DNA from: Acorus gramineus
Lineage: Eukaryota; Streptophyta; Magnoliopsida; Acorales; Acoraceae
Reading direction: 5' to 3'
Assembly (NCBI GenBank): GCA_030737835.1
Contig: CM060856.1
Span: 3,258,952 to 3,322,951 of the forward strand
DNA length: 64,000 nucleotides
In this document: positions 32,101 through 43,464 of the stretch, one piece after another
How the letters are laid out: the number at the start of each line of letters is the position of its first letter
How positions within the stretch are numbered: the first letter of the stretch is position 1
Position numbers and translations under genes: made by a program
Notes under the pieces: generated by a model
Database searches by the model: none
Told to the model about the DNA's origin: nothing
The model's input: only the letters and a program-made list of their open reading frames with translations

Positions 32101-35100
32101 AAAGTTCACTAAGGTTTGTTGATTATTGCAAGAGGAAAGAGCTGATGTACTTTGTACAAGACTCATTTAAAAGTATGCAGTGATGGAATGAATGCAGTTG
32201 AAGAAAATTCATCTCTGGATTTATAGCATAGGTGGCTTGGTCACATGAGCGAGAAGGGGTTACAAGTTCTGGTAAAGAAGTCTCTAATTTCCTCTTAGCT
32301 CTTGTGAATATTGTTTGATTGGAAAGCATTAAAGTGTTTCGAAAACATTAGAAAGAAAATTAAATATTCTAGATTTGATTCGCTCTGATGTTTATGGTCT
32401 GTTTGAGGTTGAATCTCGAGATGGCCATATGTATTTTGTTACCTTTATTGATGGTGCATCCAAGAAAGTGTGTGTCTATTTGTTGAGAACAAAAGATCAG
32501 GTTTTCGAGCACTTTTTAAAATTTCATGCCATGGTGGAAAGGGAGATAGGGAGACAGTTAAAGTCGTTGTAGATTGATAATGGAGGAGAGTACACTTCGA
32601 GAGAGTTCAAAGATTATTGCTCATGTCACAACACTTGACACGAAAGAACTAAACCTGGTACTTCACAGCATAATGGTGTCATAAAACGGAAGAATCACAC
32701 CATTGTTGAAAAACTCATATATATGTTGAAGATGGTCAATTTGCCTAGAACCTTCTATGGTGAAGCTCTTTTGATTGCTTGCTACTTGATAAACAGATCA
32801 CTGATGGGGTCTTTGGATTATGATATTTCATAGAAACTTTGGTCCGGAAAGGAGGTTTCATATTCACATTTGATAAGGCTTTCGTTCATATATCCAAAGA
32901 GCAGAGAAAGAAGCTTGATGGTAAAGCGGTTTCATACATCTTCATTGGCTATGGAGATGAAAAATTTGGCTACAGGTTTTGGGATCCAACAAAGAAAAGG
33001 GTGGTTCGGCACAAAGATGTGGTCTTCTACGAGAATCAGAGTATTAAAGATTTTGACAGAGCTACGAAACAATTGACGGTGTTGCAGATCTTACACCTAC
33101 TCCCTCTCTAGCATAGCCGGCTACAGATGGGGAGGAGACGAGAAGTGAAGACATTGATGTGGTGTTAGAAATGCCTAACAACAATGAAGAGCTGGAACAT
33201 GAAGTTCCCAAATAGGGGAAGCAGCATGATCAGTCAGAGACTACAGATGCTCAGATCAGAAAATCATCTGGAGAGCACATGCCATCATCAAGATACCCCA
33301 CCTCTGAGTATATATTGCTCACTGAAGAAGGGGAGCCAGAAAGTTTTAAGGAGGTACAAACTCATTAAGAAAAAGAAAAATTGCTTAGGGCCATGCATGA
33401 TGAGATGAATTCTCTATAGAAAAATAATATTTATCAGTTGGTTGAACTTCCTAAGGACAAAAAAGATTTGTGAAATAAATGAGTTTTCAAGCTCAAAAGA
33501 GATGGGAACGAGAATCTGGTGAAGTACAAAGCTCGAGTAGTGGTCAAAGGCTTTAGGCAGAAGCACGGAATTGACTTCAATGAGATATTTGCTCTAGTGG
33601 TGAAGATGACTTTTTATTAGAATAGTTCTTAGTTTAGCAAGTAGTCTTGATCTTGAAGTTGAATAGCTCGATGGAAAGACTGCATTCCTACATAGAGATT
33701 AGGAGGAAGAGATCTATATGGTGCAACCAGAGGGATTTGAAGTCAAAGGAAAAGAACACATGGTCTGTAGATTGAAGAAAAGTCTCTACGGACCAAAGTA
33801 GGCACCAGAGACTTTTATTAGAATAGTTCTTAGTTTAGCAAGTAGTCTTGATCTTGAAGTTGAATAGCTCGATGGAAAGACTGCATTCCTACATAGAGAT
33901 TAGGAGGAAGAGATCTATATGGTGCAACCAGAGGGATTTGAAGTCAAAGGAAAAGAACACATGGTCTGTAGATTGAAGAAAAGTCTCTACGGACCAAAGT
34001 AGGCACCAAGGCAGTGGTATAAAAAGTTCAACTCCTTGATGGTGAGTCAGGAATATCAAAAGACAATTGCAGACCCTTGTGTTTATTTCAAAAGGTCCAC
34101 TAAAGGTGAATTTATAATTATTTTACTCTATGTGGATGATATGCTCATAATCGGATAGGATGCTATGATGATCAGAAAATTGAAGCAGGACTTATTTAAG
34201 TATTTTGAAATGAAAGACTTAGGGCCAGCACGACAGATTTTGGGCATGCAAGTTATTCGTGATAGGAAAGCAAAGATATTGTGGCTATCACAAGAAAAAT
34301 ATACGTATTGAACAAATTCTTGAAAGGTTCAATATGAATGGTGCCAACGCCATTAGTGCGCCTATCACAGAAAATTTAAAATTGAGCATAAGTTTGTGTT
34401 CCTCGACCAAGGAAGAAAAGGAAGAGATGAAGAAAATTCCCTACTCCTCTGCAGTAGGAAGTTTGATGTATGCTATGGTATGCACTCGGCCAGATATATC
34501 ACACTCATTTGGGGTCGTGAGCAGATATCTTGCAAATCCTGGAAAGGATCAGTGGGAAGCAGTGAAGTGGATCTTTAGGTATTTAAAGGACAATTCCAAG
34601 TGCTTGAGTTTCAGCAGTTCAAAACCAGTGTTGGAAGGCTTTACAAATGCTGACATGGCAGCTGATCTTGATCATAGAAAGTCAACATCGAGATACTTAT
34701 TTACTTTTGCAGGGGGAGCTATGTCTTGGCAATCAAACTGTAAAAGTGTGTTGCTTTGTCTATGATAGAAGCAGAGTATATTGCAGCTACTGAAGAAAGT
34801 AAAGAAATGATATGGTTGAAACATTTTCTCCAAGAACCGGGTTTGAAGCAAGATGAGTATGTAATATTTTGTGATAGCCAGAGTGCTTTGGACTTGAGTA
34901 AAAATGCTACTTATTATTCTCGTACGAAGCATATTGATATTCAATATCATTGGATCTGTAATGCTATAGACAAAAATTTGATGAAGATGAATACAATACA
35001 CACAGACCATAATCCCATAGATGCGATGACAAAAGTTGTCTCGAAAAACAAGTTTGAACTTTGTAAGAAGCTGGCTAGCATGGACTCATGGTGAGGAGTC

Positions 35101-35184
35101 ATCGACCTGGTTCCCCCCTTATTGGGCTGGAGGGGGAATTTGTTGGGTGTGAGCCCAATGGCCCATGATGGGCCTTTCTTTATT

Positions 35185-35548
35185 GGAAAATGATACACTC
35201 AGTCACATTCACCAACCAAAACTCAGACTTCAAGTGTTTTTATTTTTTTAAAAATAGTAAACATCATGTAATAATGTATATACTTTGATAAAAAAAAATA
35301 TGCATATTGTTTTATATCAAGTTGAATGAACCTATGATAAACTAACGAGGTATATGCTTTGATAAAAAGTGTAAGAAAAAATTCAATGAGGTATATACAT
35401 TATCTAACTAGATATATGCTTCATTGAATCAGAAAAAATTCAATGAGGTATATACATTATCTAACTAGATATATGCTTCATTGAATCTGTAACAAGATAT
35501 ATAGGTCTGTGTTTTGGACTGAGAAAAAAACTGAGTATAGCAGCACTC
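35185..35548. mobile_element. Mutator-type MITE in the copia 3' LTR, 364 bp, 9-bp TSD
   Basis: TTCTTTATT occurs on both sides (35176-35184 and 35549-35557). The 5' LTR of the same copia element has the uninterrupted site (TTCTTTATTAAATGCATA near 29960), so it acts as a built-in empty-site control. Ends are GGAAAATGATACACTCAGT and, read inverted, GAGTGCTGCTATACTCAGT. Inside, a segment of about 70 bp (AATGAGGTATATACATTATC, then CTAACTAGATATATGCTTC) is repeated in tandem. Nine-base duplications suit the Mutator superfamily. Confidence 0.85.
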
Positions 35549-35759
35549 TTCTTTATTAAATGCATATGATGGGTGCATGCATGGAGGAAAAAGTATGCAC
35601 GTGAAAAGTGCATATATTTATTTTATTAAGTATTCTTTCTTTAGTGAGACATGGACAAAACAGAAGAAAAGAAAAGGTGCGGCGTCTGTTGTTCGGTAGA
35701 TAGAGAGAGAGAGGAGAGAGAAAGAGGAGTACCCTTCAGAATAGCGATACGTTTCAAGC

Positions 35760-36534
35760 CAAGAAGGATATGGGCCTTAGTATGATAGGCCGCTCAAAAT
35801 TGTAAGCCCGGATCCAAATCCAAGGCATCATTATGACACTCCCGAGTAAATGTGACACAACTAGATTAAAGGTTTAGTCAAACAGTCTGGCACCTCGCGG
35901 GCGAATGTCACCTCAAATATATAAGGCGCGATCGGATTATAGGTCTGATCGGACGACCTTATGCCTCGCGAACAATTAGAAAAGACACGACCAGACAGAA
36001 GGTCTGGTCGGCTGATCTTTCACCTCGTAGATGCACTCGAGGACGTAACAGACGAATGATCACGCCAAAGGGCTACGAGCAAAACCAAGAAAACGGTCAG
36101 AGGGCCGTAACGCTTGTAACTGTCAGGCAGACAATTAAGGCCCTTAATTGCATAACGTGGGTAATTAGTGGACACGACGTGCCTTATTAACACATGAGGG
36201 TTTTCATAAAAATCGTCCACTAAGTGTTTAATGGAGAAACGGTTATACAGGCAAAGGAAAGTGATAGCAAAAATCAAGCTAAGTGACCCTATAAAGAGGG
36301 AGGTAATCTCAAAAGTTAAGGTATCCAATTTTCCTACTCTCAAGCCACTAAATTAAGTGAGTTTTGTCTTGAATCCCCGACTGATACATCTCTTCGGAGG
36401 CCCTTTGGCTGGCACCACACCGGTGTCTCCATGATTTCTTTGTGAGTGCAAGATCTATCATCAATCGGGTCCAAGTTTGAAAGGAAACGCTCCAAAGACC
36501 GATTGTTTAACTGAAGGGGAAAATATCCTCCTCA
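35760..36534 (+). mobile_element. Gypsy LTR relic related to the LTR at 10537
   Basis: It shares with the LTR at 10537-11473 the order GATTAAAGGTTTAGTC-like, hairpin units (ACCAGACAGAAGGTCTGGTC), a promoter CCCTATAAAGAGG (about 36289) and the end AACTGAAGGGGAAAATATCC then TCCTCA. It ends at 36534 with no primer site after it. The left edge is approximate. Probably a solo or truncated LTR. Confidence 0.65.
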
Positions 36535-37079
36535 CTTAGAAGATCAGATTTATGATTCTTTTTGCAGTAACCTTGTATCATTCTCTTAAATTTGTATTCC
36601 TCAAGTTTTGGGTAAAACTTGAAAAAACACTATTTTTTGTTATATTTTTTATATAGTAGATTGTTGCTGGAGTGTCCTGTGGATATAGGCTTAAGCAGAG
36701 CCATGTTAAATCTGGTGTTGCTTAGTGGTTTGTTTGTCTTTATATTTTTCTAAATGTTTTGGTGATTATTTCAGACTGCATAAATATTTTTTCACGTTTA
36801 ATATTATTTATTTCACTCAAATAAAATTGTTAAAAATCCTAACACATCTGAACCATATTCAAAGTAATTCGAAAATTGCTTTTTTGAAGCATATCGTCCA
36901 CACGTATATACTTATGTCATGACAAAATCTGGCACTATCTCCCAGTCTTTAGATGAACTTTTTGTGCACTCGCCACCTCTCCCTTCCTTAGTGTAAGGAA
37001 ATCTAGCTAGCATCCAGTACAACCTCCTCATTTTATTTTCTTATGTTTGCAAGGGGCATTGAACCGGCTTCCCACGTTG
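36535..37079. other. AT-rich stretch without recognised gene
   Basis: No domain or clear boundary was seen. It may be the 5' continuation of the LINE relic that follows. Confidence 0.35.
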
Positions 37080-37450
37080 GAGTCTCCTTAATAGAGGTTT
37101 CGTCAAAGAAAACTGATGCAGCTTGTGTCATTCAATTCCATAGATGAGACCCATTCTCACCTATTCATCCAATGTCCATATTCAGCCGATGTGTGGTCCT
37201 CTATATGCCAAGCCCAAGTTCTGGCTCTCTAGGTATAAGGAATGAATTAATACCATTCTAGACCGTACCTTACATTTTCTACTTACAAAGGTGATATGGA
37301 ACACATGGACCAAAAGAGATGTGAGGATGGTCAGTAGAATCCTTGAAGCTGGGATATTTCTGTTCAAGGGCCCAGTTTTTGAAGATTCGAGGTCCCGAAT
37401 TTCAATTAAAATGGAGAATGCTTTGTTTCTGTGAAGTTCATGGAAAAGCA
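37080..37450 (+). mobile_element. LINE relic, zf-RVT region of ORF2
   Basis: The plus strand reads SIDETHSHLFIQCPYSADVW then SSICQAQ, with the ET-HLF--CP-S--VW pattern of the zf-RVT domain at the end of plant L1-type ORF2 proteins. A second stretch in the same general region (VIWNTWTKRDVRM) resembles the tail of that domain. The frame is interrupted by a stop (CTC TAG after QVLAL) and the first zinc-binding Cys pair is not visible. Only a few hundred bases remain and no poly-A tail was found. Old relic. Confidence 0.5.
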
Positions 37451-37474
37451 AAAGCTCCCTATTTAGGTCCGATG

Positions 37475-37740
37475 TGTTAGAAAATTATTTTATTTTTTAT
37501 TTGTGAATTAATTGTTTTCTTGATGTGCATGTTTTTTTTGTAAAATACTACATTTGTGTGGCATTAAGTGGGTGATAGTTTGATTTGATGTCCACTGTTT
37601 TAAAAACAATTTTATTTTTTAAAACTTTGGCTTTTCAAATGTGGTTTGTGTTTGTGTCAACGGTCAGAAACTGTTTTCTTTAATGGGTGCTTCAGCACCT
37701 TTCGTTAATTTATTTAAGATGTGTTGTTCCGGACAAAACA
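37475..37740 (+). mobile_element. Copia-type LTR relic related to the LTR at 61464
   Basis: TGTTAGAAAATTATTTTATT and the blocks ATGTGCATG, TTTGTGTGGCATTAAGTGGG and TGATAGTTTGATTT match the LTR starting at 61464 in the same order. No flanking coding region belongs to it. The right edge is approximate. Confidence 0.55.
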
Positions 37741-37860
37741 GAGAGGAAAAAATAAAACTCAATCTTCAGTTGGTACACAGAAAACACAAAAAAAGATCAC
37801 CCGGGAATGAATTCCAATCTAATTCATATTTAGTCCGAGCCCGACATCAAAATAAAAAAG

Positions 37861-38130
37861 TGTTGTTCCACTCAATTTTTTATACCAACTAAAATATAAT
37901 TTTCTATATCTTGTTACAAATTCATTAAAGCATATATCTCGTTAGACAATGTATAATTTTTATACGGTTATTAAAAATGAGTTCATTCAACTCAATATGG
38001 ATCAATATACACTTTTAATTAAAGGATATATCTCATTAGGTAATGTTTACTATTTTAAAAAAAATAAAAGCATGTGTGATTTGAGTTTTGGTTGGTAAAA
38101 ATGAGTGAGTCTAACATTTTCCAATAAAAA
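37861..38130. mobile_element. MITE related to the 35185 element
   Basis: CCACTCAATTTTTTATACCAAC on the left is mirrored by GTTGGTAAAAATGAGTGAG on the right, and TATATCTCGTTAG-like motifs lie inside, as in 35185-35548. The 27 bases at the right end closely match, inverted, the left end of that copy (ACCAACCAAAACTCA). Limits approximate. Confidence 0.55.
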
Positions 38131-38391
38131 ATAGAGGAAAAAGGTCTCCTATTTCTAAAGGCATACATGTATTTGCTAAAACCTTCTCACTTAGAGTCCA
38201 CATTGAGAAGGCTCAGGGATCGTTGTATCTTCAGAGCAGACCACCAATGAACCATTGTACTAGAGTGGAGTAAAATCTATTTTTTGGAAGCATTTGCGTG
38301 CTTCGATCCATCACTTTTGTTAGAATTTTGTAACTCTACTTAATTCTAATTTTATTGTGGTTTTCAAAATTAGAAAAATTAGGGTCTGTTT
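38131..38391. other. Short intergenic stretch
   Basis: No gene or complete repeat was recognised. Confidence 0.4.
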
Positions 38392-39854
38392 GATTTCATG
38401 TAATTTAAATTCTTAAGAATTTCCTTTTACGTGAAATTTATTTTCTTAGAAAATGAAAATTATTTTCGGCGTTTGCTTGTATTGAAATTATTTTACGGAA
38501 AAAAAATTTATGTCATTTGTTTTCCCGTAAATTGTATACATGAAATTGTTTTCTATTGTTTGGTTTTATAAATTTGAAAAATCATATTCTCCATATATAT
38601 GCATTAATATCAAGTTATGAATAGAAAAAATATAATAACCATAAATATTTTAAAATAATTAATAAATTTGATTAAGAAAATCTCTTGTTTGATTCTACTA
38701 AAATTATTTTATAGAAAATAAATTCCATTGTTTTTTTTGAAAAAATATTTACATGAAATTTTTTTCCAATGGTTGGTGCAAATAAAAATATTTACATGGT
38801 TCTTGATATTTGTATTGTTGGGTTTTAATAAAAGAAATAAATAAATACAAAAAACTGTATTTAAAAAGATTCAAATATTTTTATTCATGTAAATCAAAAT
38901 TATTTTATATTTCTATCTTTCAAATCCTTTATGTCTATGTAACCTAAATACTGTGATTTATAAAATATTATTAAATTTTAAATATGATTTCTATATCTTT
39001 TTTAAGTAGTAAATAAATTAGTCTTATTCAAATAAGGATATCAGATCTTGAAAATCTATTGTGATTCAGAAAATCTTAAAATATTTTACAATCATGTCTT
39101 GTTATCCAAAATATCCTGTTATCTGAATTAGAATCTTTTTAATTTTTATCATATTTTAACTGTCACGCCCCAGGGCGGCCGTCCCCGGGTCGCGGCAAGT
39201 GTATATAAGATATCAGCAGTCTAAACAGGGAATCAATAAATCACTCTAAACAACAACTAAAATGACAACAACACAGATCAAGCAAGGCTGACATAATATA
39301 TACACAGATGCGGAAGCTAAAAGACTGAGTCTGTAATCCAAAACATACTACAGACTCGATACAAATCAAATGTCCTGTGAGAGCCAATATACACACATAC
39401 ATCCAAATAATACACAACTGGGTGCCCAAGCACAGAAATATATACATACAATAAAAAGGAAGGATGCTGATGGCCTCAACTCGCGGGACGTAGCGCTACT
39501 CCGCTACTGGTGCAGTCGCTCAGGGAGCTCCTCCTTCAAATCCTCCTCAGTAATCACTGGAAAAACAATTATGCGAGAGGTGAGCCACACGCTCAGTGAA
39601 CAACACAACCCATGCATCACAGCTATATATCAACCACAAATAATCAACATAAATCCAGTAGTTCGTACATCGCCGAACCACTACACCCTCACCCTCACCC
39701 CTCAATAGGTGACATAGGTTATTGGGACTGATAATCATTCATACACATCCATACATATCCATACACCCTCACCCTCACCCTCACCCCTCAATAGGTGACA
39801 TAGGATATTGGGACTGACTAGGCTGTTAATCACCCTTGGTCCACCGATACTCTC

Positions 39855-42800
39855 TGTTATATATGTGTCACTTTTAACCTGCTGGTAACCGTTGGAGCGT
39901 TCTGGCAGTTTTTCATTTTTTTCGGTTTTCGATCGGAACCGCTAAATTTTTGGACTGTTAGCTATCGTCCTGAGTTAGAGGACTCCGATTGAAAATATAA
40001 CTGCATATTATGTGTCCTGGTGTCATTTTAGGCCTCTCACGAAAATTTCATCGAATTCCGGTAACGTTCTGAATTTCACAGTTTCGGGGCGTATCCGGGT
40101 TTTGACCGAGCGAAAAGGCATTGGGAGACTTTGACTGGGTCAATGTTGGACCTTGACTTGGTCAATTGGTTTTGGACTTTTGTGTGGTTGGGTTGACTAG
40201 GGTCAAACCACACTTAAGCCCCCCTAAGCTAGCTTAAACCCTAATTAACCTAGCTTAAGCCTAATCTAAGTGTGTTGACTTTATATAAGTGAGATCTAAA
40301 AGTTCATGCACTATTCATCTTCTTCCCAAATGAGCTCTCTCTCTCCCCTTCTCCATTTTTCTTGGTTTTGAGCCCCTTGAAGGGCTTGAAGCTTAAAACC
40401 CAAATCATAGAAAGGGTAGATCGGGTCCCGATCTACGCCCCGGTGTTCTCGGATTCGAATTCCGAGGAGTTTGGCCCCTTCATCCCCCCTCTTTTCTCCT
40501 CTGATTTGGGCCAATTCGAGGGCCAAGGAAGATCTCGGTGTTGGAGGCCTTTGGGGAAAGGTTTCGGTGCGCGGAGAGCTACCGAACATCCTTTCTTTCC
40601 CTTGGTAAGCCCTTTTTCCTCTCTTTTCTTGCTTAGATGTATGTTAGGAGGGTGGATATGAGGTTGGGTGGTGGTCGGCGGCGGTGGGTGGCCGTCGGAG
40701 GGCTGTGGGTGGTGGTCGGAGGCCGTTGGTGGCTGTGGAAGGGAGTTTGGGTGGTCGGGCTAGGGGGTTAGGCAGTCCGGGCAGGGAGGCTAGCTGCCCC
40801 GGGTGGGCTAGGAGCAGGCGCACCAGATTGCCGGGCGCGCGAGCGCGTGCGCGCGGGCGTGCGCTCGGGGGGTGTAGGGGGAGGCGTGTAGGGTAGGCTG
40901 GCTGGGCTGTGCGCGCTGGCAGGCCGGGCGGCAGGCTAGGCGCGCAGGCGTGCTGGGTAGGAGGTGCTCGGGCATCAGGCGGGCAGTGCCCGGGTGTGCA
41001 GGCGAGCGGTGCTCGGGCCACTCGGCGATGCGCGCAGGCAAGCAGCGCGGGCAGGCTGGCAGGCGCGCTGGGCGCGTGCTGCCAGGCGCGCTGGGCACGT
41101 GTTGCCGGGCGTGCGCGTGGGCGCTGGGTGAGGGTCCCGGGTGCTGGGCGCTGGGTCGCGGATGCTGGGCGCTGGGTGCAGGAGCGCGCGCGGGGCGCTG
41201 GGCAGAGGCGCAGGCGTGCGCGCGAGGAGAGCAGTGGGTGCGAGCGGGTGGTGCGCGCGGGGTGCGCGCGGGGCGAGGCTGGTGGCGCGCGCAGAGAGGG
41301 GCTGGAGGTGCGCGCGGGGCGAGGTGCTGGGCGCGCGGGGCGTGCGGGGTGCGCGCGGGCTGCTGCGGCGGGGCGCAGTGGGCGCGCGGTGCACCCGGGT
41401 GGCTCGGCTGCGGGTCCAGGCGTGCGGGCAGGGGCCCAGCGGTGCGCCTGGGTGCGCAGGCTGAGGCGCGGCGGCGCATCCGGGGGCGGGTGGCCATGCG
41501 CAGGTTGCCGGGGGTGCGGGAGTGAGTCGGGGTGCTCGGGCTAACGTGCGTACGGGCCGTATGTACGTTTGCCCGAGTGTTGGGTTCTTTTGGTGATTTT
41601 GAGTATTTTTGATGTATTTATGTATTTTACTCACCGTATAAATGCCTGTCTTGCAGATCTTGACGGACGGTCGCGCGACGACCCGGATTCCGGTGAGTGG
41701 GACAATCCAACCCAGTAGTGAGGCGTTATACGCATTTGGGCGTATACCGACCTCTCCTGGGGCACCATGGATTTATATTAACCTGTTGTAAAGTGTATTC
41801 CATGCGAGCATGATTTAAAATGTAGAATGCATGCTACCCTAGACTTTGCATGTTAGGGACTTGCACCCTTAGGATATGTGCAAGAGCCATGCATCATGTC
41901 CCCTGTTCTCATGCTAGGAAGCCTTGGCCTATGCATGTGTCCTACTAGTTTATTTATTAAATTAAATGCTAGTATATGTTAATTGCATGCCTTAGATAAT
42001 ATTATAGGGAGGGGCCTTGCGAGGTCAACATTGAGACCCGGGTTAGGGTACTCCGTGTTCCTTGTTTGGTTGTCGGGATGTCCTGTATCGGGACCTCATG
42101 CTGCCCTCCCAAGGTTCTTGTCCCAATAATATTATATCTCTAGTTGATAATTAATGATTTACCCCTTGTATGATTATTAGCATCTTAGTGAATATTATAG
42201 GGGAGGGGCCTTGCGAGGACAGCGGTGAGACCCGGGCTAGGGTACTCCGTGTTCCTTGTTTGGTTGTCGGGGTGTCCTATATCGGGAACTCACGCTGCCC
42301 TCCCAAGTTTCTTTCCCCCAATGATATTCCACCCTTGCTATTGTTGTATATGTTCCCCGCATCTTGGTTATGCGCCTGGAGGAATTCTGAAGAATTCATG
42401 ACATTAGAGTTGTAGAGATGTGTTGTCGGCGGATCCGAGTGGATCATATGCGTATGGATAGGCTGTTCTGTTTCCCTTCGTTGGATCCGTGTAGAGACTG
42501 CCCCAGCGTGATAAGGCCGTCCCTTCCGAGGGCTCCCATCAGTAGGCGCCTCCCGATATTTGTGACGGACTGTGCTGAAGTTGTGGGTGAAGGCCAAGCG
42601 GCCTACGGAGTGGAGGAGAGACTATCGGTGGACCAAGGGTGACCAACAGCCTAGTCAGTCCCAAAATCCTATGTCACCCATTGAAGGGTGAGGGTGAGGG
42701 TGTAGTGGGTTGGCGATGAGCGACCCACTGGTTTTGTTTATGGATGATTATCAGTCCCAATATCCTGTGTCACCTGGTGAAGGTGAGGGTGAGGGTGTGG

Positions 42801-43345
42801 TGGGTCGCCGGTGAGAGACCCACTAGATTATATTGTTCCTGCCTCTTTGAGGCTGATAAATAAATGAATTGTGGTCAATATTGTCTGTGATGCATGGGTT
42901 GTGCTGTTCACTGAGCGTGTGGCTCACCCCTCGCATATGTTTTCCCCAGTTGTCACTGAGCCGGAGCCGGAGGAGCAGTTGGAGCCGTCCGAGGGATTCC
43001 TTCAGTAGCGGAGCAGCGCTACGTTCCGCGAGTGCCAGAGGCTATCAGCATCCCTTCTTGGCTGTATGTATTTTATTTCCGTGCTTGGCACGCGTCTGTA
43101 TATATTCAGTTATATTTGTGTATATTGGCTCTCACAGGACAGATGATTGAGTATCGGTCTGTAGTATGTTTATTTACAGATTCAGTCTTTTGCTTCCGCA
43201 TTTGGTGTATATATCAGGTCAGCCCTTTTGTTGTCTGTGCGTCATTCTGGTCGTTGTGTATGATATATTATTGACCTCCTGTGTAGTTTCTGATATTTTA
43301 TATACACTTGCCGCGTCCCGGGGACGGCCGCCCTGGGGCGTGACA
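39855..43345 (+). repeat. 5' LTR of the chromovirus, 3491 bp
   Basis: Contents in order: a TATA promoter (TTATATAAG at 40281-40289); a CT-rich leader (about 40315-40345); a predicted intron with a GC-rich body (40605-41656); a 36-nt mini-exon (41657-41692); a second long stretch with two tandem copies of a block headed GGGGCCTTGCGAGG (about 42001-42130 and 42190-42330); two copies of a GGTGAGGGTGAGGGTG block near 42690 and 42790; then an acceptor-like TTTTCCCCAG (to 42949). Such length is large even for chromovirus LTRs. Confidence 0.9.
40605..41656 (+). other. Predicted leader intron of the 5' LTR (GT-AG), 1052 bp
   Basis: Donor CCCTTG/GTAAGC at 40605, acceptor TGTCTTGCAG ending at 41656. 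The body at about 40790-41530 is CpG-dense with degenerate GCGCGCGGGG and GTGCGCGC motifs. The mini-exon 41657-41692 follows, then donor CCG/GTGAGTGG at 41693, with a likely partner acceptor at 42949. The same sites exist in the other four copies of the family here and at homologous places in two other families. Confidence 0.55.
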
Positions 43346-43350
43346 AAAGT

Positions 43351-43362
43351 TGGTATCAGAGC
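43351..43362 (+). other. Primer-binding site, tRNA-Met type
   Basis: TGGTATCAGAGC begins five bases after the LTR end at 43345 and complements the 3' end of plant initiator tRNA-Met. Confidence 0.85.
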
Positions 43363-43464
43363 CTGGTCCTGTCAGAGCCAATAGTCTTCCTTTCGTAGAG
43401 ATGAGTCCTAGGATTTCTATATGAGTATTCTGATCCTAGTGTCTGGTTTTCTTAGGGTGCTGAT

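Larger units (their letters stand above)
29899..35740 (+). mobile_element. Broken Ty1/copia element, Tork-like
   Basis: Parts: a partial 5' LTR (29899-29985, TGTTGGGTGTGAACCC); pre-integrase and integrase remnants (about 32200-32830); reverse transcriptase (about 33380-34260), recognisable by NENLVKYKARVVVKGF and LYVDDML; RNase H (about 34260-35094), with AEYIAATEESKEMIWLKHFL and QSALDLSKNATYYSRTKHID, close to the Tork lineage; a polypurine tract (GGAGGGGGAATT, to 35140); and a 3' LTR from 35141 to about 35740. It holds an inverted 13-residue-repeat element, a hAT piece and a captured gene fragment near its 5' end, and a MITE in the 3' LTR. It is broken in many places and old. The right edge is approximate. 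Confidence 0.85.

Noticed and set aside
42690-42810. Telomere-like GGTGAGGGTGAGGGTG repeats
   Set aside because: The plant telomere unit is TTTAGGG; these are short LTR-internal repeats found at the same place in each copy.
43346-43380. tRNA gene near the LTR end
   Set aside because: Only the tRNA-complementary primer-site bases are present, with no cloverleaf. The same holds at 18402, 22181 and 31489.
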